Positions 52,507 to 64,000 of a stretch of 64,000 nucleotides of DNA are shown one piece after another (the stretch's first letter is position 1; every line of letters begins with the position of its first letter). Source of the stretch: Cichorium intybus (Eukaryota > Streptophyta > Magnoliopsida > Asterales > Asteraceae). The translations under genes were made by a program, and so were the position numbers. Location of the stretch: NCBI GenBank assembly GCA_023525715.1, contig CM042012.1:48772061-48836060 (forward strand). Reading direction: 5' to 3'. The notes beneath the pieces are model-generated. The model was not told where the DNA came from. It made no database searches and saw nothing but the letters and a program-made list of their open reading frames with translations.

Positions 52507-53747
52507 ATGGCTGCCATTAGAAAAGAAGATGAAAATATTGACGTAAGTTTGAGGGATTTGTCTAAGAAACTACAAGATTTTGCAAAGGCTAGAGACTGGG
52601 AGAAATATCACACCCCGAGGAATTTACTCCTTGCCATGGTACTTCCACCATTTCTCTTGTACTTTTTAAACATTTGGTTGATGAGATTATTGATTTTAGT
52701 GTTTTATCATTTACATACGTCAATAAAAAAGATATGAAAGTTAATTACTTGCTTAAATTGTTACAAACTTACAATAATATCGCCAACTTGGATTTCTTTC
52801 AATTAAGGTGTGATTTCATAAATCTAAGTATTGGGTAGTTTATTCTATATGTTGCAATTGAACGAAATGACATTATTCAAATTTGTCGACTCATGGAAAT
52901 TTCTCGTCTTGGTCTTCATTTTGATTTGTCAATGTAGAAATAAATTATATTTGCACAATTTAAGTAGATAAGGTTATTTTATTAATAAATTAAAAACAAA
53001 GCAAACAATTATTTATAACTAATCAGTTGATATTTTAATAAATATAATTAAATAATATTATAACTTTTTTGAACAGCTGAATTATATATATTAAAAAAAC
53101 TAGAAAGGTGATGCATATGTCGACGGGAGAAAATTGTCGTAAATTTGGCTGCAACTTTTTTTAATTAGGTTATGATATTGCGTTTTTGGTTTCATTGTAA
53201 CTTTTTAGCTTTCTGGTAGCTAATGTCGATATATATTTTATTTTTGTTAATGTTAGAGTGCACTTCCTTTTTGGTAATTATGCATCTTTTGTGTTATATA
53301 TATTTCTTCATAATTATCTACCATACATTCACTTACACATTATACTTATTAATAGCAATTATCAATGAATAATACTATATATTAATGATCCTATTCACTC
53401 TCTTTATAACAATACTTTTGTATAATTATTTTGATTGTACTTCATTCGATTTTGAGTTCCTTTTTATGTGTTATATTAATTATTTTTTGTTACATAGATA
53501 AAGGAGAATGTTTTGAATACAGGTGGGTGAGGTGGGTGAATTATCGGAAATATTTCAATGGAAAGGAGAGGTCGAAAAAGGGTTGGAAAATTGGGAGGAA
53601 TCAGAGAAAGAGCATCTTGGGGAAGAACTATCGGATGTACTCTTATACCTTATAAGATTGGCTGATATATGTGGCATTGATCTTGGTCATGCTGCTCTTG
53701 ACAAAATCCATAAGAATGCTATCAAATATCCTCCCATTTTCCTCTAG
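52507..53747 (+). CDS. dCTP pyrophosphatase-like (MazG fold) protein
   Basis: This probably hydrolyses non-canonical or excess dNTPs to dNMP and pyrophosphate, cleaning the nucleotide pool. Two exons, 52507-52638 and 53523-53747, are joined across an 884 bp intron (ATG|GTACTT and ACAG|GTGGGT), giving 118 residues. The all-alpha MazG features are in place: AKARDWEKYHTPRNLLLAM at the N-terminal helix, VGEVGELSEIFQWKGE with EXXE at E47-E50, and EELSDVLLYLIRLAD with EXXD at E79-D82. These four acidic residues bind magnesium in the family. KIHKNAIKYP near the C-terminus is also conserved. The protein stops a few residues after this, without the Lys-rich tail of some relatives. An upstream in-frame TTG codon is not a likely start. 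Confidence 0.9.
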
Positions 53748-54802
53748 CAATCTTAAATAGAGCCTAGAGGTTCCTTTATAGGAGTTTTGATTTGCAATTG
53801 TTTTTGAAAGTTTTGGAAACTTTGAAGAAATTGGAATTTGGAAGATTTGAAATTTGAAGCATTTAAGTTCTGAAACACCTTTGGGTTAAGGACAAGAAAT
53901 GAAAGGGAATTTAATTCTATTGTTCTTTATATTTTTGTTTGGTGTGTAATTCTACCAAATGATTTAAAATGTAGACAATTAAAATGTCAAAATGATCTTT
54001 TACTAACTTTTTGTTCAAAATTATTTTTAAATACTTAATAACTTTTTTAAGAATCTATTTTTATGACTACTTTTTGATAAAATAAATTAATTATACAGAT
54101 CGATGGTAGTAGAATTATCTGTACATCGTCATTTGAATAACATAGTGGTAGAACCTTTAAAGGGTCGGTAGAATTATCTGTTCCAACACGCTGGCTTAAA
54201 ACTCTTGTTAGTATGCATATCTAGTTGTAAATTTTATTGTATTGTATTATTACATGCTATTTGCCTCCAATGGATTTTAAAATAGATTTTATCGTTAAAG
54301 GGCAAACAAATTAATGGTTTTCTAATTTTATTTAGATATAATACTTTATTTGTTATTTACATGTGTACACTTTTATAAATACATTTTCTAAAATAGGTTT
54401 TTATTAAATTTTAATCGAATGTTTTAAAAGAATCAAAAATAAAATTGATAATTGATAATTAAATTTTCTATGTCAATTGCATGTTTTTCTCTCCTTTTTC
54501 TTGTTTTAAATTGATTATTGATAATTAATTTTCAAAACAACTTGAATAAATCATGAAACATTCACGTTTATTTGATCAAATTTATATATTTTATGATTTC
54601 ATTAAAAGAAATTAATATTTTCATGTTGAATTTAAAGTTAAGATATGACTGCTCAAAACATGCATACATACGTACAGATATTCAAACTTAATTTCAGATT
54701 TCAAATGCCAATTACTTAAAATGAAAACGCTTGGCACATATTTTGATATGGTGTCCTTAGGGCTTGGGCTGTTGGGGTCATAAAGTACCAACTACCAGGA
54801 AT
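53748..54802. other. 3' flank and AT-rich intergenic stretch
   Basis: Probable 3' UTR to about 53950, then AT-rich sequence with no recognised feature. Confidence 0.4.
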
Positions 54803-55088
54803 TAGAGGTCCACAAACCAAACAGGTTTTTTTAAAAACCAAAAAAGAAACCGAAACCGTTTTCTAAAAACCGGTTTTTAATTACAAATCAAACCGGTTTT
54901 TTACCCCGGTTTTTGTTCTGGTTAACCAACCGAACCAGTTTAAAAACCGGTTTAGAACTCAATCTCATTTAAAAAAACGGCTAAAACCGGTTAGGTTTAA
55001 CCGAAACTGGTCGAACTATAACCGGTTTTAGAAAAATCGGTTTTGAAAAAAACCGAACCGGTTTAAAACGGGTAAATATGCACCTCTA
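54803..55088. mobile_element. Probable hAT MITE built of AACCGGTT modules
   Basis: The ends TAGAGGTCCAC and, read inward, TAGAGGTGCAT are inverted repeats. The interior is repeated AAACCGGTTTT and AACCGAAC in both orientations. The expected 8 bp flanks (CCAGGAAT and CTAGAATA) agree at only four positions, so the copy is old or the ends are slightly misplaced. Confidence 0.5.
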
Positions 55089-55231
55089 CTAGAATAAAAA
55101 AAAAAAAAAAACTAGTGGGCTAACAGTACCAATCCGTATTACACACAACTGGGCCAGAATTCGGTTCGACATATTGGGCTTATTCAGTTTTCGTTTCCAG
55201 CGGGTTCATGCCACCGGGTTCGGGCTTTACC

Positions 55232-55326
55232 CTGCCATGCATGACAAAATGGACATATAAGTTCAATGTACAAGTCAGTCATGCACACTCTCCTCAATAT
55301 ATAAACCTGCCATGCATGACAAAATG
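55232..55326 (+). promoter_or_regulatory. Orphan promoter-like cluster: two RY motifs and a TATA box
   Basis: The 20 bp CTGCCATGCATGACAAAATG occurs twice (55232 and 55307), each copy with an RY element CATGCATG. AATATATAAACC at 55296 is a good TATA box. A G-box CACGTG follows at about 55364. RY plus G-box plus TATA is the layout of seed-maturation promoters bound by B3 factors. The open frame that follows (65 codons) was not recognised. Confidence 0.35.
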
Positions 55327-56028
55327 CTTATGTTGTTTTTTTTTTTGTTGATAAACAATGGTCACGTGCCTCTCATATGTCACTCTATTATGCTCAATGT
55401 GTTTTCCTGCGTTAAAACAAAACCCTGCACAACTTCACGCAGTGTCTTTAATAGAGGTGACAAAGTAAAGAGGTTGAAATTTATTTATTATAGGGTTGGA
55501 TTGTCATAAATATCATCTAACATAACTATAAATAACATAATGTTAATACAAAGATCAACTGAAAGTTAAAAATACAACGTAATTTTTTGTTAGTTTTGTA
55601 ATTCTGTTTTTCTCGTGCTTTCTTTTTTAGTTTTTTTACCTTCCATATCATATTATCTTATAATTGATAATTTAGAGACTATAAATTCAAAATATTTGTT
55701 GACATCTATAAAAAAGTTCATTTATTTATTTATTAACCATCTCACGATACATTTGTATATTGATTTGATTTCATTAAATACATATATAAAAATTAGAAGG
55801 GTTTTCATATAAAAGATTTAATATAACTCTTAAATATTTTACCCAATTCAAGGGATGTCCGTCATTGCAACTTAGGGTCGCCCTTGACTCCAAGCCATGA
55901 ATCCACGATAAATCCAAGCCATGCACACAGTTTTTACACACAAGCATACCATGCATGCATAATACGATTTCAAGTACAAGAAATCTATATATGTGCACTT
56001 TTCTTTCACATGAATAGTAGCAGGGCGG
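55327..56028. other. Intergenic stretch, no supported gene
   Basis: A further CATGCATG is at 55950. A 74-codon minus-strand frame at 55774-55998 has no recognisable feature. Confidence 0.35.
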
Positions 56029-56600
56029 TCATGAGATTTCAAAGACTTTGTTCAATCTAGTAAAAAACAGGCCTTAAAACTTGAAAGATAAAAAAATTAA
56101 GCAAAACAATTCAAAATTTTCATTTTCAATTGCAATATACTTAAGTTAAAATTTCATTCAAAAAAATACACAAAAAAAACTTGCTTCTACTTGAAAAAAC
56201 AATCCTTCTAATATTTATTAAAAAAAAACTTTTCAATTACGTCTTCATTAATAATTTTATCCAAAAGGTTTCTCTCAATCGCTATCAAAGCGAATCTATT
56301 AGGTCGTTATTGTGTCATGTAGATCCTAAGTAGGACTCTAATATCTTTAATTTGGAGAAACTTCTTTCTGTAAATGCAACGGTAATATGAATAATCAACA
56401 AAATTCTATATGCAATAGATGTATTAGAAAAACAATCAACACATTTTAAAATTTTTAGAATATTAATTGTTGTCAATTTATCCTTAGGCAAGAGATGTAA
56501 AAGTAATTTTATCTCAACATATAATTCATTTCCATCAATATCTGTTCGTCTTTCTTAAGCAAAGTTTCAAGAGATTTACAAAACCTCAAGCAAAGCTTTA
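56029..56600 (-). pseudogene. hAT transposase relic with one terminal repeat
   Basis: CAGGGCGGTCATGAG at 56029 is an hAT-type terminus like the one at 6729. On the minus strand at about 56550-56250 the reading LLHLLPKDKLTTINILKIL, then RILLIIHITVAFTERSFSKL and LESYLGST, matches the C-terminal dimerisation (hATC) region of plant hAT transposases. Stops and a frameshift follow. The orientation is right: the C-terminal codons lie nearest this end. The opposite terminus was not found. Confidence 0.6.
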
Positions 56601-56710
56601 GAATTAGATTGAGTGATTCAAAACCTAAACAAAGCTTGTTGATGATTTTTGGGACAACAAATGTGAAGAAGTGAATAATGAAATAAACAAATCATGGTTT
56701 GCATATGAGT

Positions 56711-56815
56711 TTCGAGAACAAAGAAAAGAGAACTTTAGTGGTTTGGTTTTGATTTTCGAGAACAAAGAAGAGAGATCTTTAGTGGTTTGGTTCTAAATCT
56801 TGAGAACAAAGAAGA
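56711..56815. repeat. Tandem repeat, about 46 bp unit
   Basis: TCGAGAACAAAGAARAGAGA followed by (A/T)CTTTAGTGGTTTGGTT is repeated twice, with a third partial copy (TTGAGAACAAAGAAGAAAG). Confidence 0.8.
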
Positions 56816-56879
56816 AAGAAGAATTGAAGAACTAAAATTAACCGTTTGCTACTCCTACTGATTTCTGATTTTAAATGCA

Positions 56880-57619
56880 TCAAACGAAACTGTTAACGTC
56901 ATTATTATTGTGTGTGATTTTTTGCCCTATGCTTGAATCGAAAAACAACGAACAAGAATGAAATCAAAACGTTTTGAGTTTTGACGATTCCTTTTCCCGA
57001 GCTAAATGTCATCAATTCTTGGACTCTTGGTCAACAACGGTCCTCTAATGAAAGTCGCTTTTAGCATGTATGGGAACTGAATACCCAAAATCGCTACCGG
57101 TATCGCAATCGGACCGAAACCGTGTTACATGTAGTTGGTCGATCCTCTTTTATTTGTTTGGGATTTTTTTCGTCTTTAATGCCAACCGAATTTGGGCCAG
57201 GTTTGAAACTAAGCTCATATCTACCAACTACTTGTAACATCTTGTATTTTTTTGAAAATAGCAAATTATGAATATACATCAATAATAAGTAAACTCCATG
57301 ACGTAACTGTTCTAGTGTAGTCATCAATTAACTACATTTATATTCATGCTACAATCATCAAACACAATTCATAGACCACCATAATAGACAACCATAATAT
57401 AGCCTATTAGAATAAATTGCAATTTGGTTATTGTGGTTAGCAATTTTATTTAATTTAGTCGTAAAAAACAAGATTTATTTATTTTTTATTTAGTTGTTTG
57501 ATTTTGGTCGATGGTTGTCCAAATAATCAAATTAGTTGTCATATTTGTAAAAATGGTTTTTTTTTTTTTTTTTTTTTTGCCATTGTTTCTTCATCTCCTT
57601 TTCCATTCTTCACTTTGTT
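56880..57619. other. Intergenic stretch, nothing recognised
   Basis: A short segment at 57080-57125 with ACCGGTATCGC and CCGAAACCG resembles the degenerate hAT MITE composition. Poly-T at 57556-57578. Confidence 0.35.
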
Positions 57620-57627
57620 GTGTTTTG

Positions 57628-58394
<767 letters not shown>

Positions 58395-58400
58395 GTGTTT

Positions 58401-58580
58401 TGTTATATGAAAGAACTCCTTATCCCACATCGGTTGAAGGATGAAACTTTGGGTGGACTCAAAGCTTATAAAATAAGTCCAATGTTTTAGTCTTAAAACA
58501 CCCCAATCAACTACACTTGAAGTGCTTGATTCTTTCATTTCTTCTCTTGTTTTACGGTGTACAAATTGTTAGTTAAATTT
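58401..58580 (+). repeat. Possible LTR-like fragment
   Basis: TGTTATATGAAAGAACTCC is followed by ATCCCACATCGGTTGAAGG, a phrase common at the start of plant LTRs, and a GCTTATAAAATAAG TATA-like segment. The MITE above inserted at or beside its start. No right end was identified. Confidence 0.3.
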
Positions 58581-59170
58581 TGGAAAGTGTGAGAGTAATT
58601 TGGGATGGATGCTTGATAAATTAGTTTATATGATTGTAACAAGTTATCATATAGTGGGTCTTTTTATCTAAAGGTCTGTCGTTTTTCTCTGATTTTTGAG
58701 TTTTACATGTACATTCTTATGTCTATTTATTTTTCTATTTTGTAATTGAGCGGGCTATTAAGGATCTTTGAGATCATTTTTCAACACATTGATATCTAAA
58801 AAATAACAAGATTAGACAATTTTAACTCAAGCTCACAATATCAAATTTAAACATAATACAAAAAAATTAAAATAAGATCATTATAGTCATTGTAATCTTA
58901 TACATAAAATCAAATATATAAACACTACATCTAAAATTAGGTGCTTCTCCTTAGCAATACTTGTGCCCATACCCAATTAATAGTACCGGAAAGCCTGGTC
59001 ATATGTGTTAAATACCTTTCCTAAACCAACATAAAGTTTCAAACAGTTTGGATTTGTGTAGAGGATATTTGAGAAGCTTCACGTTTCTATTGCTAGAAAA
59101 AAATGCATTTAACTAAGGGTGTAAATGATAGACGAACGTATATCATTGAAATATCGGTCATAAATGAAAG
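58581..59170. other. Intergenic stretch, nothing recognised
   Basis: No supported feature. Confidence 0.4.
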
Positions 59171-59179
59171 ATGACATTT

Positions 59180-59330
59180 GTCAATCATAAATTTACGACT
59201 TATATTTAGGACTTACTTTTGCGACGTACTTCTACGAATCACATTTACGACTTATATTTATGACTTATTTTTGCGACTTAGTTTTATGACTTACTTTTAC
59301 GACTTACATTTATGACACAAAATTTGTATG
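59180..59330. repeat. Degenerate tandem repeat of a TTTACGACTTA-type unit
   Basis: About nine imperfect copies of (T)TTTRYGACTTAY(A/T) run from ATTTACGACTTATATTTAGG to TACGACTTACATTTATGAC. Confidence 0.75.
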
Positions 59331-60041
59331 TCATAATTTTACGTTTTGTAAAAAATATATAACTTTGTAGATTTACTAATATTCAAATTAAATCACATTT
59401 AATGTTAATACAAAATAAAATCTCAACATATAAAAACAATCACGTACATACAATAATGTCATGTCAAATACCAAGAAGTGTTTCAAAGTTATCAAAAATA
59501 TTATTTGCCAATACAAAACATCGGCGATAAATAATGTTTTTCACATAAGACGTCCATGCTTCGCGAAGATCATCATTACCAGCATCTGTATATTCATTCT
59601 TGTCACCCAACACTTCAACTCCTCTACTAACACTTTAGTTCCTCCATCAACTATCTCTTTCATGAACTTTAACATATAATTGCAACATTTAGTAGATCCT
59701 GACTGAAGGAGGCACTACAGAATTACATAATAAATGAAGTTAAATATGCAATTTCAATAATGAATTCAATGCTCACCAAAACATTGATCTAGTTGAGGTT
59801 AACTCTTTTGTTGGATCCTGTTTGTGTAACGTGCAAGATAATATTGCCCTATAAAAAACGAGTACTCAAATTTTTCATTAATCGAATAACCAAAGAGAGT
59901 TTAAAACTATCAAACACAAAATCAATGATTGTTTAATTTATGGAATTTCAGAGAACTTGTTGGTTATTGTGATGATGAAGGTGTGATGGTGGTGGGGCCA
60001 ATTTACAATGTGTACAAAAATATATAAAAAAATTTCACTAA
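59331..60041. other. Intergenic stretch, nothing recognised
   Basis: No supported feature. A 72-codon frame at 59461-59679 has no recognisable motif. Confidence 0.4.
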
Positions 60042-61287
60042 GAGGGTGTTTGAGTGTACTTTTCAAAATGATTTATTAACTTATTAAATTTTCAAAAAGC
60101 CAATAAATTAAAAAAGTATTTGGGTAACCGAAACGTATCATAACATCTCGTTAACAGTCCACCTCCATCACCCTCCAACGAACATCGCATCTCGTCAACA
60201 ATATCAAACACGAGAGATAGTGAGAAATCGATCTGTGAATCCACCCGCGACTATGCATCTGCGATCCACGGCATCTGCGTTCCTCGCCATCAAGGTTCTT
60301 CGCATATGCGACAGGTGAGAATCGATGTCTAAATTTATGTTTTTATCTTTAATTTTCTGCATAAATCGATCTAATTTTAAGGGTCTGGATCTATTGTGCT
60401 CCATCAAATCCATCAATTTTTGTCTTTAATTTTCTGCATATAATATTTTTGTTAAGTATCGATTCGTCAATGTTCTGCAAATCGGGTCTATCTAACTCTT
60501 AGGGGTATGGACCTATTTATGCTCTATCAGACTCATTGATTCCTGTTTTTGCATCTAAATGTTTCTTTATGCAAATGGTATGCTCTGTTATGTAAAAATA
60601 TGGGATAAATATACTTTGATGTTTCTGTTTATGCATCTATTTGAGAAAATTATACTTTGATGATTATTTTTAAAAGCTTGATTTTTTTTTCTAGATAAAC
60701 GACTCAAATGATACTTTCTGTTTTCTATTTATGCATCTATCTAGGTTAATGATACTTTCTGTTTATGCATTTTTTTTTTTTTTTTTGCAATAGTCTGTTA
60801 AGTATACTTTGTATGAACAATGATGATTTGCATATGACAACAATAAGAAATATTATTGCACAAGATATAAGAGAATTGTAGTGATTAATGTAATATGACA
60901 TTATGTACAATTTTTTAGGAATTTAGGACGAATTTGTATTCTAGTTTTGTATAAACGGACTTTTTAATATTATGACGGTTTAATCCAAAAATTGTAAAAA
61001 AATGTAACAAAATTTTGAATTTTTGTCCAAAAAATGACTAAGTATAAATATTATATGTAAAAGTAGTAAATAGTTCTAAATATGTAAGTATGCTATTTTT
61101 TTGTCATTTTACATATATATAAATAAAACTAAACACATTTTAAAAAATGACTTATCAACTTATTGATTTTTCCTACCACAAAAAGCTAATTCAAATATTT
61201 TTTAAGAACCTTTCTTGTTAATATCATAAGTAGATAAACACTTTGTCAATTTTTTTTCTGAGTTAGAAAACGCTTACAAACACCCTC
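60042..61287. mobile_element. PIF/Harbinger-type non-autonomous element, 1.25 kb
   Basis: The ends GAGGGTGTTTGAGTG and, read inward, GAGGGTGTTTGTAAGCG are inverted repeats. A 3 bp duplication TAA flanks it (60039-60041 and 61288-61290). The interior includes a GC-richer stretch at 60140-60320, ending in a good splice donor ACAG|GTGAGAATCG, and several TTTATGCATCTA repeats. No transposase frame was found. It may have captured a promoter and first exon. Confidence 0.65.
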
Positions 61288-61290
61288 TAA

Positions 61291-61672
61291 GAGCAAAACG
61301 ATATTTAGATTAAAAAACATATTGGAAATCATGTTACTAGCATACACACTTGCTATTTGGCTATTTGCTAATGATTTTGAAGGTCATGACAATTTTAGCA
61401 GCAAGAATGTTCAATTTGACGACATGTGGACAAAAACTAAAATGAATGCTTGAAATATCGATAAAAATAGAAACAGAAAACAAATAATCATAGACCAAAT
61501 TTGTAGTTACATTATCTTTAACAAAAGTTTTTTTTAATCTAATTTTCTCCATGTCCCAAAAAAGTATCGGCTATTAAGGATCGTAAGTTGCCATGTGAAA
61601 GGGATTTTTCTCTAAAACATGTCTAATAACAACATGCTTACAAGTCTGGTGAAAACACATTTTATAATTAAA
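61291..61672. other. Intergenic stretch, nothing recognised
   Basis: No supported feature. Confidence 0.4.
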
Positions 61673-61760
61673 CTAGTGGGTTTTCGACCGTGCTAAAGCA
61701 CGGCCCAATGAAATAGTTATAGAAGATATAATGTGAAAATGAATATAAGTAGGTTGTTAT
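61673..61760 (-). mobile_element. Helitron 3' end, minus strand
   Basis: On the minus strand CCGTGCTTTAGCACGG (6 bp stem, 61688-61703) is followed by TCGAAAACCCACTAG and then T. A hairpin 11 bp before a terminal CTAG is the Helitron 3' signature. The 5' TC end, somewhere to the right, was not identified. Confidence 0.7.
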
Positions 61761-62453
61761 TTTGTGGTATTTCATATATCTGTCTTCACTAAGATTAACA
61801 AAAAATAACCTTAAGGGTATTTAGGACGTTCCCAAGGAACACGTTAATGCTCCATAAACAAAATTCCACAAATACATTTTATTTTACAAGGAAACAAAAA
61901 ATCACAAAATTTCATAAGCAAAGAGAAGCTACTACTGACATAAACTCAACAACGCAGCTCATGGCAGCCATTTTCTACTCTCATTTTCTAGAATTACAGC
62001 CCGGAATCGACCATTGGTTCTTCAATTTGGACCTTAATGAACATCAAAAAAATAATATTTTGGATGTAATAGTTAATTACTATTTCTTTACACCAAAATA
62101 GGGCTAACTACAAGAAATAGGTCCAAGTTTTCTTGAAATTAAAAAGGTAAGTAATGGTTTTGGACATAAAGTCGTAATTTATCAAAAGAATTAAAAAGAA
62201 ATAATAGCAATACATACCTTTATGGTATAAACCTCGTTGCCTAAGTATGATATTTGTCTAAGAAAATCAAGACAAATTATATATGACACCATGAATGGAT
62301 AAAAGAAGTGGCTAAATTTGAAAGTTCACACCCAAAGTTTGATTCTCAATAAGATAACTTTTAACTACCAACCTATTTTAATAATCGATAATTAAATGAG
62401 GTCGTAAACACGTTAAATGTTCGAGTTTCAGGAAATAAGTTACTGTTGCATAT
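61761..62453. other. Possible Helitron body, no coding seen
   Basis: The sequence may belong to the Helitron whose 3' end is at 61673. There is no Rep or helicase motif, and an 84-codon frame at 61847-62101 was not recognised. Confidence 0.35.
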
Positions 62454-62458
62454 GAAAT

Positions 62459-63227
62459 TGAAGGGTTTTACACAATTAATGAACTACAAAATTCCTAAGT
62501 TCACATGCAACCCTAAAAGAGATCTATGTTTTCTTCTATGAAGATATAATAACAAAAACCTAAGGCCAACATTTATTTCTAAAGATCAAATTAAGAGTTA
62601 CCAACCTTTTGATCTTGTTCTTGAAGCTAGCAACAAACAGATCCTGCCTCAAATGTAGTCACACCCAAGCTAAGGAGGAGAGAGTCCAGCAGAGTTTCTT
62701 TGGTTCAAAAATGGCACAGGAATTAGGGAGCCAGTAGGTTCCTTTTATAGCCTCCAAGGGTTACAGCTGAAACCCTAAGGAGCCTCCTAAGTGGGCAAGC
62801 CTGTTGACCACTTGGACCAGACTTCTTAAACCCTAATTAGGGTTTTCGCCACCCTTGGAAGGAGCCTCCAAGGTGGTGCCAAATCCAGTCCCATGGCTTC
62901 TGGTTTATCAGTTATTCAACTATTGAATAATTACAAACCAGTCCCTGCACTTTTAATTAATTTATTTAATCACTAAGTTAAATCCAATTAATTCTAGATT
63001 AAATCTCAATTAATTATTATAGTTTCTAATTAATATATTAACACTTAAATATATTAATAAACTATTTATTTATTTTTTATTGATTTATTAAACAGTTAAT
63101 AAATCAACCTTTCTCTCTACTGAACTCTACATCAATCCTCCAGCTATGAGGGCAACCCAAATAGACTTTGCTTCAATTAACAAGATAAATACAATTATAA
63201 GTCATGGCTTAGACACCAAATCCAACA
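62459..63227 (-). mobile_element. Solo LTR, Copia-type, 769 bp
   Basis: On the minus strand it starts TGTTGGATTTGGTGTC and ends GTGTAAAACCCTTCA. A 5 bp duplication GAAAT flanks it (62454-62458 and 63228-63232). A TATA box GGCTATAAAAGG is present at about 62739-62751. The starting phrase resembles the SIRE/Maximus type of Copia LTR, which is a recollection and not a search result. Confidence 0.7.
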
Positions 63228-63232
63228 GAAAT

Positions 63233-63689
63233 AACAATAAATCTATAGACAAATATAATTATGAAAGCAAATAAAGACATTGATCACAATAACCAATTGT
63301 TTACTCACTATTCCTTAATTATGGAAATATAATCATTTTGTCCCTAAACGATGAGATACTCTGTTCAGCTAATTGCGATTCTTAATTGTTGTTTAAAAAA
63401 TACTAAAGATTTAAGATAACCTAAACCGTAAAATGGAAAAAAAAGAACAAAAGTATCAAAGGTCAAAACAGAAACTTGGAAATTTTTATGACACCATTGG
63501 CGGTTAGGAACCTAATGTGGCTTTAACCATGATCCCATTGGAATCCAGTTTTTAGGACCTAAATAGAATATGTAATATTGAACTCTAAATTATTACTTCC
63601 CCTGTTATCGTCAAGTTAAACTCAAATAAGCATAACAAAGAGTGAAAATGTAATATATTGTAATAGAAAATGAACAAATTTACTTACCC
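63233..63689. other. Intergenic stretch, nothing recognised
   Basis: No supported feature. Confidence 0.4.
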
Positions 63690-63780
63690 ATAGATGGATT
63701 AGAGTGGATATAGTACTCTGAACTCTGAAACCGTAGCTGTTTCATTTTCCCGTGTTTTTGCTTCTTCTAAGTTAGTCTGC
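63690..63780 (-). other. Doubtful exon at the window edge
   Basis: On the minus strand, CTTGCAG| at 63780 opens a short acidic, helix-like reading (TNLEEAKTRENETATVSEF) that meets TAA after about 25 codons. A GTAAGT donor follows at about 63690. It could be an exon of a coiled-coil protein gene entering from the right, or chance. Confidence 0.2.
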
Positions 63781-64000
63781 AAGAATTTTAGTGTTATGCA
63801 ACTTTAGTCCGCTGATGTATCATTTAAACTTCAAGTTTGTGCAATTTTAACAACTAAAACAGATGCCTTCTTGTTGGTAGATTTATATGAAAGAAAATAG
63901 GCTTGTTAGATAGGGCCCACATGAAAAGTGCATCATCTATTCAGTTGATTGGAATCAGAAAGCTGATGAACAAACCACAGATGAAATTGAAATCATTTAC

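Noticed and set aside
62828..62845. AAACCCTAATTAGGGTTT as telomere-like sequence
   Set aside because: It is a single palindromic occurrence within a solo LTR, not a telomeric array.

Overview
This is a 64 kb window of plant nuclear DNA, clearly a higher plant and probably a eudicot. The evidence is GT-AG introns of plant size, plant gene families, chromovirus and Copia LTR retrotransposons primed by initiator-Met tRNA, Helitrons with CTAG ends, hAT and Harbinger MITEs, and long (AT)n arrays. An Asteraceae origin is a guess from the general look of the repeats and is not shown here. No tRNA, rRNA or organellar insertion was recognised.

Three host genes can be modelled with confidence. (1) 4.6-6.2 kb, minus strand: a RING-CH (MARCH-type) membrane E3 ubiquitin ligase gene with at least six exons. 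(2) 46.0-49.0 kb, plus strand: the translation factor eIF2A, with twelve coding exons that join in phase to 517 residues. (3) 52.5-53.75 kb, plus strand: a two-exon MazG/dCTP pyrophosphatase-like protein of 118 residues. They do not form a pathway; they are isolated genes in a repeat-rich region. A few weak exon or promoter candidates (9.9-10.1, 15.6, 17.7, 55.2 and 63.7 kb) are flagged as doubtful.

The rest is mostly transposable elements, many with exact target-site duplications (TSDs). 0-1 kb: a large foldback structure. 6.7-9.0 kb: a 2.3 kb hAT element (TSD GAGGTAGG) holding a second terminal-inverted-repeat element between two AT arrays. 9.57-9.86 kb: a Tourist-like MITE. 10.85 kb: a small hAT-like MITE. 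12.8-13.3 kb: a non-autonomous Helitron embedded in AT arrays, with a probable second Helitron end beside it. 18.5-19.0 kb: a solo Copia-type LTR (TSD GTAAC). 19.6-31.9 kb: a decayed L1-type LINE interrupted by a nearly intact 8.9 kb Ty3/gypsy chromovirus (20369-29294, TSD TTGAC) and by a 388 bp hAT MITE (TSD CTTGTAGC). 32.7-40.5 kb: a decayed Copia-like element into which a probable 3.1 kb gypsy-type LTR and a 1.45 kb long-TIR Mutator-like element have been placed. 40.7-43.4 kb: an internally deleted Copia element (TSD GACGA). 45.4-45.9 kb: a 5'-truncated non-LTR insertion. 49.4 kb: a Copia RT/RNase H relic. 54.8-61.3 kb: hAT MITEs, an hAT transposase relic and a 1.2 kb Harbinger-type element. 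61.7 kb: a Helitron 3' end. 62.5-63.2 kb: a solo LTR (TSD GAAAT).

The most notable object is the Ty3/gypsy element. Its LTRs differ by about six substitutions in 1957 bp, every catalytic motif I looked for is present, gag and pol share one frame separated by a single UAG codon, and each LTR carries four copies of a 16 bp palindrome. I did not find a clearly new cellular system. The interest lies in the nesting history, the gag-pol stop codon, captured or duplicated sequence inside DNA elements, and the repeated placement of AT microsatellites at transposon junctions.
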